A DNA stretch of 64,000 nucleotides from Posidonia oceanica. Taxonomy: Eukaryota > Streptophyta > Magnoliopsida > Alismatales > Posidoniaceae. Location of the stretch: positions 85,519,501 through 85,583,500 of the forward strand of contig JAZBRS010000057.1 in NCBI GenBank assembly GCA_037176725.1, written 5' to 3'. This document shows positions 22,580-33,352 of this stretch, piece by piece (within the stretch, counting starts at the first letter, position 1; every line of letters begins with the position of its first letter). Both the position numbers and the translations under genes were made by a program. The notes beneath the pieces were generated by a model. That model saw nothing but the letters and a program-made list of their open reading frames with translations. It had not been told where the DNA came from and searched no databases.

Positions 22580-25500
22580 CTACGCCATAGAAGACGTCGC
22601 ACCGCTCTGGCTCTTCTCCCGAGACCCCCTCAGTAGGGAACGAAGTAGTCCAAGGTGAGGGGAGGATCGCGCCCTCGCAATCTGCTGAGCTGACAGGACT
22701 CTGGTGTGTGCTGACACCGACGAGGCTGTAGCAACTGGACCAAGAAACTCAGCATTAGGGAGAACTGCTGCAACTGCCGCCTAAGTCTCCACCAACTGTG
22801 CCTCCAGCTCCTATATCCGCTGACTCTGACCATCACTCAACTACAGTAAAAAGAGGCAATAGTCCCAGAGTTAGAATAATTAAGCAAGAAGGCTAACAGT
22901 AACCAAAGATGCTCAAATGGAAAAGGAGTTACCCTTCTTGTGGAGTTGGCCTCAAACTGAACCCGAGCCATGGCTACGTCAAATGCAGCCACACAGGCCT
23001 CCAACTCCCGGAAGCGGCTATCACGCTCTCGCTTCGCCTGACTGAGACGCCCCTGTAGCTCCTCAGCATGCCCCAAGGCATCGTCCAGCTGGCTCTGAGT
23101 GGGACCAGTGGTCGGAGGCGTATAAATCAGATCCATCATCACCTAAATCTGCACAATGAAACCATACAAGTTAGAGAACAGGTATTTACCAAAAGGAAAG
23201 TGTGGTAGTACCTCTGTATCACGAGCCTAGACCTCCTCGGCAAGTATGCCCTTAGCATGGGAAGCGACTGGACCTGTGGTGGCAATAGGGGCAGGCTCTG
23301 CACTCGTCGAAGCACCCTCAGCCTGTATCAAAGCAAAGACAACGATTAGACAAGCAAAAACAAGCACCAACAACTAACAAGGAGAAACTAGACTCACTCG
23401 TGCTTGAAGCTCGTCCATCTGGGACAGGAGCTCGTCCCTCTCCCGCACTAGCTCTGCCACTCTCAAGGAGTGCTGCTCCTGTTGAGTCCTGAACGCCTCA
23501 GTCATCCCCTCTGAAGCGTCCATCTGCGCAAACAAGGAAGAGGTGTAAGCAAGTGAACAAGTAAAGGAGCAGTAGGATAACACAACACCAAAAGGGATTG
23601 CTTACCAGCTCCTCAATACGGCTGTGGGCAATCGCCAACTCGTGACAAAGGTTGCCAACGCTCACACTAGGACCAACGCCCATCGGTACGTTGGAGCGAC
23701 CATAAAAGACGTCGCGATGGAAGACAATCAGACAGCTAAACTCAGAATCAAACCAGGTCCTCCACGTTGCCTCTGTCTCTGCAGAACCACCAAAAAGGGG
23801 CTCTGTGCCGCCCGGGCACCAGTTCTCGAGCTGCTCTCCAAACTGCTGAGGAGTATCATTCCGACCTCCCCAAATGGATCCCCAAGAGCAATCCGCAGGA
23901 CCTGCCACCGGAACAACCTACCGAAGGCCGAACTATTGCAGGACACGGCCCACTTGGCTGTAGTGACACCGGAAGAGGCTGAAAAGCCAGCACTCCCGAA
24001 AGAACAAGTGGGAACCGCACGCCACGGGCTCCTCATCAGCATGCTCACCCTCAGAGTAGGGTCTCCAGACAACCTGCAAGCATAAATCAATCAAAAACCA
24101 GTAAACTGTGCGAGAGAGAGGGATCTAAGCACTGAAACTCACCCACTCCTCTGGGAGGATCTCTAACAGGAAGCGGCCCAAATGTCTCACAGGGCGAATC
24201 TGCTCCAGAGGCAGCTGCACCTCGCTCCACCGCCGAGCTCAGGGAAACTCGATGGGACCATCTCCTGGGACTCCAGGTCGAAGGTACATAAAGTGCTCAA
24301 AAATCTAGGCCTGTCACACAAAGGAACAGTTCGAAGTCAACAACAGTCAAATAGAAGGCAAGCAAATAAATAAAGCACAAACCTGGAAAAGAGGCAGACA
24401 GCCCGAAAGAGAGCGAGTCTGGCCCACAGCAAAAGACTCCAACCGAGAGATTAGATAGACCAACACGGCTGAACCCCAGGAGTATCTACCAATCCTCTCC
24501 ACATGCAGAAGGAGAGGAGCAAAACCGGCATGTAACATCTGTGAAGATGTGCCGAAGAAGAGTCTATGAAATAAAATGAACAAAAAGAGCCGGAGTTGCT
24601 GATCCGCTATCTCTAGGGTCACCTCGTCAACAAGAAGAAGGTCGTCCAGTCGATCCTTCAGCCACTTGACGTTGATGCATGTATGGAATCGACTAGAAGG
24701 GGGAGGTCGTGCACCATAACAGGCCTCTAGCTCGTCACTATAGCAGGGCTGCAAAGTCGCCACCACAGGCTCTCCATCAACCCTCAGACCCACCAGCCGC
24801 ACTACGTCCTCCAAGGTGATCATCATCTCGCCCACGCGAAAGATGAAACTACCGGTACTCCTGTTGTACCTCTTGGCAAAAGAAACCAGAAGTCCGAGGT
24901 GAATCTCAAAGGGCATGATATCCAAGAAGTGGCCGAAGCCCATCCCCGCAAGTCTCGCCCGCTGGAACTCTGGGAGGTCGAGGTACGTCTCATGCAAGTC
25001 ATTCCAGCTAGAGCGCGTCTGGCTCGACAATGGCATCTGGCATAAAAGAAAACATTAAAAACATTAGTAACTTAATAACAATCAAGCAAAGTAACTTAAT
25101 GAAAGCCAAAAACACATAAAATAACCTCACCTGTCCTAGCTCTGCGAGCTCTATCGCTGTACGGGCTCTCCTAGGAGGAGAAGGGGCCGCACCTGAATCG
25201 GGGGCACCCCCGTCACCAACCTCAGGCTGGACAGGAGACAGCGCACGTGGACGCCTCGCCCGGAGCTTGCGGGGACAAGAGGAGCTCGCCTCCGCAATGG
25301 AAGGACCGGCCTCGTCCCTCCTCGTCTCAGCCTCCTCGTCAGAAGCCCTGAAATGGTATCACAAGCAGAGCATAGGCAGTTAAAGCCATTAATAATTCCC
25401 TTAATTGTTTCCCTAAACGTTAAGTAATCCACATAACCAACAAAAAGGGAAAAGAAAGGCATCACTTTAACTAACCAACTTAAACTTAACATTCAATCCC

Positions 25501-26992
25501 TAAAGATAATCCCTTTAAATTCAATCCCTAAAGATAATCCCTTTAAATTCAATCCTTAAAGATAATCCATCCTTAAAAATTGGTCTTCTTCTTAAAAATC
25601 CATCTTTAAAAATTGATCTTTTTAAAATCTTTCTTTTAAAACTTTCTTTTAAATCTCTCTTTTTAATCCATCCTTTTTAAAACCTTTCTTCTTCTTAATC
25701 CACCCTTTAAAATCCATCTTTTTAAATCCATCTTTTAAAAATCCATCTTGTCAAATCCATCTTTTTAATCCATCCTTTAAGAGTCATCTTTTAAAGTTGT
25801 AAAAGGTCATCCTTTAAAAGTCCATCTTTAATATCCTAACTTTAAAATTCAAAAGTTAAAAATCCAACTCTAAACCAACTTAAACCTTTCACTAATCCAT
25901 TTAGGTAACAAGCTTAACAATTAAATCCTTTTACATGTTTAAACCCTAAAATCAAATCCCCACATTTAAATTCCAAGAATTAATAAAATCTCTTAAATTT
26001 CTGGAAAAAATTCGCCATAGCCTCCCCTATAATTTCGACTAAAAAATTTTATTTCCCTGCAAATTGGCAACACACATACACATTTCCACAAAAAAGGACT
26101 AAATAAACGTCCAAATATCCAAAAAAATGGATTTCCATTCACATTCCACATAAAAATTACCATTCACATCATCATTTTAACATAACATAAAATAACTAAA
26201 TAACAAAATTAAAACCTAAATTTCCACAACTGAATTTAAATATAAACTTCCACAACTAAACCAATTCGAGTTTAGATCTAAACTTCCATAATTAGGACTT
26301 AAAAATTCAGATTAAAAAACTGAACTTAAAAACTGAATTTTAAAACTGAATTTTAAAACTGAATTTTAAAACTGAATTTTTAATTGAATCATTGGATTTT
26401 TAAAACTGAATCCTTTAAACTAAACTGAATCCTTTAAACTAAATCTTTAAATTGAATTACAACGGAATTTAATTAGACTGAATTAATTACAACAGAATTT
26501 AACAAAACTAATTAAAAAAATAGAATTAAACTAAATTACAACGGAATTTAATTAGACTGAATTAATCACAATAGAATTTAAAACTAAATTAATTAAAGAA
26601 TTAAACTAAATTAAAACAGAATTCAATTGAACTAAATTAAGTAAAAACAGAATTAAAACTAAAATAACTAAAAACAGAATTTAACTGAGAAATGGAATTT
26701 CAAATTTCAATCTTAAACTGAAACTAAATGAACCTAAATTAAAAATTTCCATAATCCATTCTAACTTATCCATGCTAACAGAATTAACAATAAGAAAACC
26801 AAAAAGAAGAAAAACAAAAAAAAAAGGAGGGGAAGGTTACCTCTGTCGCCGACGAGGCCGGTCATCCACGCCACTGTCGCCACCGGCGCCACCACCCACA
26901 CTGCCACCTTCAACGCCGATGCTCAAAAGGGAGGAGGAAGGAGGAGCAAGGTCGCCACCCACACCGTCACCCCCGCTGCCGCCGCTGGCCAT
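22580..26992 (-). pseudogene. Antisense gene 1 in element N: nine-exon plant-mobile-domain (PMD, MAIN-like) gene
   Basis: Minus-strand exons, high to low: 26992-26841, 25347-25131, 25036-24383, 24310-24143, 24073-23606, 23523-23398, 23322-23212, 23148-22933, 22840-22580. All eight introns start GT and end AG. Exon 1 ends with two codon bases and exon 2 supplies the third; all other junctions are phase 0; summed length is 2373 nt, 791 codons. Exons 3-5 encode the PMD: FEIHLGLLVSFAKRYN, FRVGEMMITLEDVVRLVGLRVDGEP, a degraded IFEHF region, and WLFSLFRCHYS. Later exons look coiled-coil (RVAELVRERDELLSQMDELQ). Cellular PMD proteins (MAIN, MAIL1) act in silencing and genome stability; here the role is unknown. 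Stops: seven TAG, one TGA, no TAA. An in-frame upstream ATG at 27133 would extend exon 1 with a basic leader. Confidence 0.82.
25348..26840 (-). other. First intron of antisense gene 1, AT-rich with short tandem repeats
   Basis: The donor is AGAG|GTAACC at 26840 and the acceptor is TTTCAG at 25348. At 1.49 kb it is far longer than the other seven introns (about 70-95 bp). It contains period-~28 repeats (TTTAAATTCAATCCCTAAAGATAATCCC, 25493-25570), ATCCATCTTTTTAA-type repeats (25570-25830), a 15-bp repeat of AACTGAATTTTAA (about 26325-26400) and a repeated ATTACAACGGAATTTAATTAGACTG block (26455-26600). There is no coding potential. Confidence 0.65.
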
Positions 26993-27133
26993 CAGAGAAT
27001 GGGGGAGGAAGGGAGAGCGTAGCCGCCGTGCCACACCGGAGACACCGCCAGACGGAGGAGACGCCGCCGGACGGAGTGGAAGAGAAGAGGAAGAGAGGAG
27101 AAAGAATTTGAAGCTCTGAAGAAAAGAGGGCAA

Positions 27134-27536
27134 CGGTCAGTTTTGGCTACTGGACTCATAACCTGGTCGCCAGAAGAAGAGGCGACTCACTCGGATGCCT
27201 CTCCAATAGGCGACTACCCTTCAGCTTCTTCGCGCGCCAACTTTCCCACCTCAGTTTGAACCCTCAAAGGAGGCACGACGCTGGACGCCCTAAAAGGAGG
27301 CGGCTGATTCACGTGCTGTCCTGAGCGGCGGCTAATAACGGCAGAGAGTTTCTCCCCTCAATTCCCCTCTAAAACACAAGCCTATACATTAACAAATGAC
27401 AAAACACAATTCAGAAGCTAAAATGTAACTCAACCCAAAATGTAATTCAAGAACTGAAACATAAGTCAACCCGAACTTAAACTTAAAAATTAAGACATGA
27501 TCCAACTCAACTTAAAAATTAAAATTTAAAACATAA
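27134..27536 (-). promoter_or_regulatory. Promoter candidate of antisense gene 1 with AGTCGCC modules
   Basis: This lies upstream of exon 1 on the minus strand and downstream of antisense gene 2's stop. It carries GGCGACC (plus 27165-27171), AGTCGCC (27181-27187), a further AGTCGCC (about 27210) and several GCCGCC/GCCTCC words to about 27310, the vocabulary seen upstream of the LTR TATA box. The transcript start side is pyrimidine-rich (CTTTCTCCTCTCTTCC), like plant Y-patch core promoters. I see no convincing TATA box. Confidence 0.45.
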
Positions 27537-28895
27537 TCAACCATGCATTGCCATGCTCGAGCGGTTGAGCCCAAGCATCTTCAGGAATTCCCGCCTATCA
27601 TCAGCGTACCTCTGAGGAGTGGGGCAGCACCGTGCGCACCACTTCACATACTTCGCCTCCTGGGACTCCCGAGCAATTGCAGAAAGCCGAGGCGCACTCA
27701 GAGACATTCGTCTGCCAATGTAAACCCAACGTGCTATATACTCCAAGACCATCCACTCATCCCAGTCACCATCTTCCTTGCGAACATGGATCGGAGGGGT
27801 CAAAACTGCATCGGCCTACACAACTAGCTCCTGATTCAGCAGACGTGGACAACGATGGATGGGATACAGCACAAACGATGTAGCACCCACCAGGACGAGC
27901 TCAAGGTCACTGTGAACTGTGCTCATCACCCGTGCCTTATGAGCTCCAGGCAGCTTCGGAACAAAGTCAAAATCCTGTAGTGACAAGCGTCCCAGACGGA
28001 GAACGAAGTCATGGAAGCTCAGACCTGCGAAATCTGTATCACAACAGCAATGGGACATGAACCACCTGTGCAGCAGTAGTAGAGAACCAAAGAATTTCCC
28101 TGAACAAGAGGCACTGGTGAGCCCCTCCATGGTGTAAGCCAACACAGCAGGAGCCAAGCACAAATCTGGACGAACAGCAACCAACATCAGGAGATCCACA
28201 TGGTGAAGATCCATTGTGAAATTTGCATCTACAAACAAGGCAAGACCGCCGACTGCCACAAACAAGCACTTCCTCAGCTCTACTTCAGCAAGCTGCCTAG
28301 TGCTAAGGACCTCCCACAGGCCTCGAAGAAAGAGTCTCCCCAAATGCATCAAAGCCTTGCTAGCTTCCTGATCCATTGCTAAATACCTGCCTATCTTCCT
28401 GGAACCCACTGTCTCAACGGAAATGGCGAAGCGATCATCTGCCGCCTCAGTAGATCCCACCGCCAACCCAAGCAAAGAGGACACCTCCTCGCACGTGATC
28501 AACGTCTCCCCACAAGAAAGATTGAAGGTATTGGAAGAACCATTCCAGAAAGCCATCAAGGCATGCAACAATGGCCAAGGCACAGGCGTGCGAATCAAAT
28601 CAAGAAGCTTGTCAAAACCACTACACCCGAAGAGGTGCCTGTTATTCTCTGCACAATTGATCAAGCCAGCCACCCACGGTAGAGTATATCGAAAAGAATT
28701 GTGGAAATCTGGGCATCCCGTGAGGTTCACTACGGCTTAAACAAGCAACCTTCAGAGGCTAAACCACAAAGAAAGCATTCAAAGACTAAGAGGAAAACCT
28801 ACCTGATCATTCCGAATAGCTTTCATCAAGTGGTTGGGGATATCAACCACCCTCTTCACTTGGAAGGTCGGAGAAGAGAAGGAAGGAAGCTTCAT
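27537..28895 (-). pseudogene. Antisense gene 2 in element N: DUF7745-like retroelement-associated gene
   Basis: On the minus strand a long frame runs from about 28729 to TGA 27537, broken once by TAG at 27816-27818. It shows the layout of plant DUF7745/aminotransferase-like proteins: FWNGSSNTFNLSCGETLITCEEVSSLLGL (given here in part: an early structural block at about 28480-28560), then LAPAVLAYTMEGL and LLLLHRWFMSH (about 28060-28150). A short first exon with ATG at 28895 probably joins through a ~75-bp intron (donor near 28802, acceptor at 28730); GATCAG|GTAGGT does not keep phase but a donor four bases on does, so the junction is uncertain. Function is unknown. It is head-to-tail with antisense gene 1, and about 0.4 kb separates its stop from the upstream start of gene 1. 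Confidence 0.68.
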
Positions 28896-29902
28896 GGTCA
28901 AGATAAGGAGTTTACTTGTGCAGAATGTTTCCTGAAAAGCAAGGATGGCCATCTTTTATCTCCCCTTATCAAAAGAATCAGGGTTTTAAACGGTTTCTGA
29001 ATTAAATAAACTAGGAGATCACGCGTCGCCCCAAAAAGTGGCGACTAGCATAGCCACCCAGTCAAGCGGCGCCTAACCCATCAGAACAGATTACTGCAAA
29101 GCCAAAGAGTGAACTCTTGCCTTGAGTTCACGCACCACCTGCCGCAACTACTGCAAACACCAGACGACACATCGGATTGGCAAATGAAGGATTCACTCCC
29201 TCACCCGGTTCTCTTTGCATGGAACCTCTTCACTTGCCAAATCGAGCTGTGGGACGACGGTCCTTTCCAGAGAGTGCTGGTCACACTCTAGGATGGAAAA
29301 CACTTGACCACAACAAATTGCATTCATTCATTTTGCATATGTCCATATGGTTTGGGACCAACCGTACCCCGTCGGCCTAACCTAGCATACAGACCATTCA
29401 TTGCATCGTGTGTTGACCTTGCATTATCATAGTATGTTGGAATCATCCATCCATGCATTTTCTCATATCATTGGAAGTGAAGCACAGACGGAGCATCATT
29501 CTTCAAGAGTGTTAGAAACCCTTCAGGCATATGATTCTCCTAGAGCCAACCCAATTCATACCTATCCTCTAATCAATTCCAATCTGAGTAAAGTCTCAAA
29601 CAAGATGTCACACTCTCCTTTCGATCGTGCTGGAATAACATCCTGCGATTTCCTCCTTAGTGCTTGCCCGTTGGAACACACATGGTTGACCTGGTCTTGA
29701 CTTCGACTGCGACATAAGATCCGAAACCAACTTGACCCCTCCATGCCTGAGTCTCCAATCTGACGGCAATTTAAACCCTCTTTTTATCTTTCCTTTGGTT
29801 ACTTTAGTGACAAATTGTTTGAGATAGAGCTCCCCTTTTCAGGAAATGCTCAATAGGATGTCGTTCTTGCCTTAGACCCAATCTTATTCCAAGATCAACT
29901 CT
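28896..29902. other. Upstream region of antisense gene 2 and 3' untranslated end of element N
   Basis: On the minus strand, 130-185 bp above the gene 2 start, lie GTTAGGCGCC (plus 29068-29077), AGTCGCCA (plus 29039-29046) and GGCGACGCG (about 29022). A weak ATAAAAG lies near 28955. The remainder to the purine tract is unique-looking sequence without a coding frame on either strand. Confidence 0.45.
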
Positions 29903-29915
29903 AAGGAGGGGCATC
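29903..29915 (+). other. Polypurine tract of element N
   Basis: AAGGAGGGG followed by CATC lies directly before the 3' LTR (TGTAGATATCC at 29916). The same AGGGGCATC-TGTAGA arrangement precedes the LTR at 41502. It would prime plus-strand DNA synthesis. Confidence 0.8.
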
Positions 29916-31439
29916 TGTAGATATCCTATTTTCTCATTTCTGAGAGTTCTTTTGAGGATAGAAACCTTGAGGCGCCCCAAATCTCGTGCCTAAATTTGAC
30001 AACACATCTTCCAAATATTCCTTGACTTCTGTAAAGCATCACTTCATCCTACCTAGGCTCAGGTTGTTGGCTGTGGCAGAGCTAACTCGCTCGGGCTCGT
30101 AACAAGTCCGAGTACCCTGGGTATCCTTCACTTCTACTCAGATTTAAAATTAGATTTGAGTTAACAGCAATGCTTCCTTGATTTCATAGACTATCTGTAG
30201 TTGCCCAGCCTCCTATCTTGTTTCCTCTGGCAAAAACCAGAGAAAAGAGCTAGAAATGACCTAAGCTTGATAGTAGCCACTTGGGGAGGCGACTCATATA
30301 GTTGCCGCCTAAAGCGGCGACTAGGCCCGTCGCCCATTGCCCAGCCTACGTCTATAGAAGCCATCTGAGGAGGCGGCTCAGTCAAAAGCCATTTAAGGAG
30401 GCAACCCATGTGGACATCACCTGGATAGGCGACTGGGCGATCGTGGACAGTAGTTGCTTCCCACTATCCCCTCAACCCTCAGGCGCCAGCTCATCAAGCA
30501 GCTGAACGGTTGTGGAACCGCCTCGGTCTTCCCACGATCCTTGACCATCAGGCATCTGTCCATGTGGTGACTAGCAATCATGGCTCCTTTCGAACCACTT
30601 TTCCACAGTTATTTCCCACTCCCACCTCGACTGTTAGGTGCCAGCTCACGCAGCGACTAAGAGTCGTGGCCTTGTTCCCGGGTCGTCCCACACTTTGACT
30701 GAGCAGTTGCTAGGTTTAGGCGCCACTCTAATCGGCGACTCACACTAACTGCCTTTTTTCTAGAATTTTCTGAACTCCAACCGCCCCCACACCCCTAGAG
30801 TCTATAAATAGATCCCCTAGGCTGGTGGTTTGAGGGTCGGAATTTTGGAGAGAGGAATTTCTGAGAGAGGAATCACCCTATCAGTGTTAAATCTCCACCT
30901 CCCAGAGCTAGAGCCTTCAACCCCGAAGTCCTATCTCCCACCTTTCAGAAGAGGGAAGCCCAATTCCCATCTCCATTCCAGGAATCCTTAGCTATGCTAG
31001 AGCTCCGACCGTGCTTCCTTCTAACCTCATTGCACACAACATAAGGGTGAAAGGGAGTATCTTCCTCCAATCTAATTTCTTATTGCATCTCTTTACATTC
31101 CTTAGCATAGGACCATAGCATATGCATACGGGGAACAACCCCTGATCAGTATTTGTTTTCTTTAAGTTATATCGTTTCATTCATTTCTGTTACTGACTAC
31201 TACACTTAAGCTAATTTAAATCTATGTTGTTTTGTTTTGAAGGAAAGGAAGGAATTCATGTAGCATGAGGAAGCCGCTAGACGACATCCTGCCGTCGATC
31301 TAGTGGTTCGAGGACCTACATCATCATAATCTCCCCCCGGTGTCTTGTCTGCCCGAAGGCGAGTGGCGATCACAACAAAAGCTGTCGACGTCATGGAAGC
31401 ACTGACATCTTCAACTCACCCCCTAATTCCGTATCCACA
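29916..31439 (+). mobile_element. 3' LTR of element N (1524 bp)
   Basis: This is a nearly complete match to the 5' LTR, with the TATA box at 30803-30810 and the internal GAGTGGCGATCAC copy at about 31361. It ends GTATCCACA followed by the GAGAT duplication. Differences from the 5' LTR are mostly transitions, several of which degrade GGCGACT/AGGCGCC words (for example GTTAGGTGCC near 30634). Confidence 0.92.
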
Positions 31440-31444
31440 GAGAT
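31440..31444. repeat. Target-site duplication GAGAT, right copy
   Basis: Identical to 9740-9744. Reading across from this copy restores the H2 pol frame. Confidence 0.9.
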
Positions 31445-33352
31445 CCTCTCAGAATTCATTGCATATGAGGAGGAGGATGATACAGGCGTAGATGAGAATG
31501 ATGAACCACCACCTGAATTCCAGCCTTAGGATGACGACCCAGAAGGGCCTAACCTCCACGTCAAAGAAGAGATGGAGGCAGTCAACATTGGCACAGCTAA
31601 AGATATCAAGGAGGTTCGCATCAGTGCCCAACTATCGCCCCAGGCTAGAGCAGAGTTCATTGCATTCCTTATGGAATATGCATATGTCTTCACCTGGTGC
31701 TATGAAGACATGGTCAGCCTTGATGTTGAGATTGTGGTGCACAACCTGCCTCTGGATCCAGATGCGAGGCCGATAAAGTAGAAGCTCTGGAAGTGGTGAC
31801 CACAGTGGCTACTCAAAATCAAAGAGGAAATCATGAAGCAGCACAGCGTTGGTTTTCTCAAGGTCGTCCTATATCCAGAATGGCTCGCAAATGTCGTGCC
31901 GGTGCCCAAGAAGGATGGTCGGGTCTGTATGTGCATTGATTACAAGGATCTGAACAAAGACAGTCCTAAGAATGACTTCCCTCTATCGCACATCGACGTC
32001 CTGGTAGACAACATTGCAGGACACAAGATGCTCTCCTTTATGGACAGCTTCTCCAGCTACAACCAGATCAAGATGGAAGAGGAAGACATGGAAAAGACTT
32101 CATTCATCACCCCCTAGGGAGTCTTCTGCTATCAGGTCATGCCATTTGGGCTTAAGAACGCCGGAGCAACATATCAGAGGGCGATGACAGCATTGTTCCA
32201 CGACCTCACGCACCAAGAAGTCAAGGTCTACGTGGATGACATTATTGCGAAGGCTAGAGAGCCTGATGATCACCTCAGCTACCTCAAGAAGCTCTTTGAT
32301 CGCCTAAGGAAGTGCAAGTTTCGCCTTAACCCTAGCAAATGTGTATTCAGGGTATCATCTGGCAAGCTATTGGGCTACATTGTCAGCTAGAGGGGAATTG
32401 AAGTGGACCCGAGCAAGGCCAAAGCCATAGACATGCCACCCCCCAAGACTGAAAAGAAAGGCAGAGGCCTGCTGGGGCATCTGCAATATATCAACCGGTT
32501 CATCGCACAGCTCATGCCTATCTGCGAACCAATCTTCAAGCTCCTGAGGAAGAATGCATAGATCAACTGGAGCGAGGAGTGCCAAGCTGCATTTGACAAG
32601 ATCAAGCAGCTTCTGATCAAGCCTCCTGTCTTGGTTTCTCCCGTGCCAGGGAGACCTCTGATTCTCTATCTTTCTACCACGCAGCATTCTATGGGCACCA
32701 TCTTGGGCCAACATGATGAAACTAGTAGAAAGGAGTGTGCCATCTATTACTCGAGCAAGAAGTTCATTGATTGCGAAGCCATGTATAGCACCATAGAGAA
32801 GACCTGCGTGTCTCTTGTCTAGGCCGCGTAGAAGCTAAGGCATTACATGATGGCGCACCCGGTCCAGTTCTTATGCCGGCATGACCCCATCAAGTTCCTT
32901 TTTCAGAAGTCGGCCATTGTGGGCAAATGTGTTAAGTGGCAGGTGTTATTATCTTAGTGCGACATCACCTTCGTCACACAGAAATCCATGAAGGGGCAAG
33001 CCATGGCAGATCATTTGGCTGACTTCCCACTGCCTGAGTACCAGCTGTTGCAGACGTAGTTCCCTAATGAAGACATTCTATTCGGCATGGAGGATTCAGA
33101 GCAGAAGGATCCTGAAGACGAACTACAGTGGCATATGTACTTCGATGGCACAGTTAATAGAAGGGGCAGAGGCATCGGCGCTGTTTTAGCAACGCCCTAG
33201 GGAGAGCTGATACCATTTGCTAGGAAGATGACATTCCCTTGCACCAACAATAAGGCAGAGTATGAAGCCTACCTCCTGGGACTGCAAGTCGCACTCAAGC
33301 ATGATGTGCGCAAGCTGCATGTACATGGAGATGCGATGCTGGTCATCTCCTA
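31440..33352 (+). pseudogene. pol: H2 reverse transcriptase and dual RNase H, many TAG stops
   Basis: A single frame, the direct continuation of 9740, encodes an acidic linker, RT (VPVPKKDGRVCMCIDYKDLN at about 31899; MPFGLKNAGATYQRAM at 32139; YVDDI about 32230), a gypsy-type RNase H (SKKFIDCEAMYSTIEKTCVSLV) and the start of an archaeal-type RNase H (YFDGTVNRRG, about 33139; NNKAEYEAYLLGL). It has no frameshift here but eleven TAG stops (31527, 31779, 32115, 32388, 32559, 32820, 32829, 32955, 33057, 33198, 33351), one TGA (31797) and no TAA. Most TAGs fall where relatives have Gln or Trp. It is related to, but clearly distinct from, N's pol. Confidence 0.88.

Larger units (their letters stand above)
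9745..31439 (+). mobile_element. Element N: complete nested Tat-clade Ty3/gypsy retrotransposon, 21.7 kb
   Basis: The element has two near-identical LTRs (9745-11259 and 29916-31439), a 5-bp target duplication, a TGGCGA primer-binding site at 11265 and a purine tract before the 3' LTR. Plus-strand order is gag, PR, PR-like, RT, RNase H, second (aRNH-type) RNase H, integrase. The dual RNase H and PR-RT-RH-IN order place it in the Tat group. Between integrase and the 3' LTR it carries 8.8 kb with two minus-strand genes. In about 300 aligned bp of the two LTRs I counted roughly a dozen differences, nearly all transitions, so it is fairly young but not recent. Stops and frameshifts make it non-autonomous now. 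It sits inside pol of an older Tat element. Confidence 0.92.
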
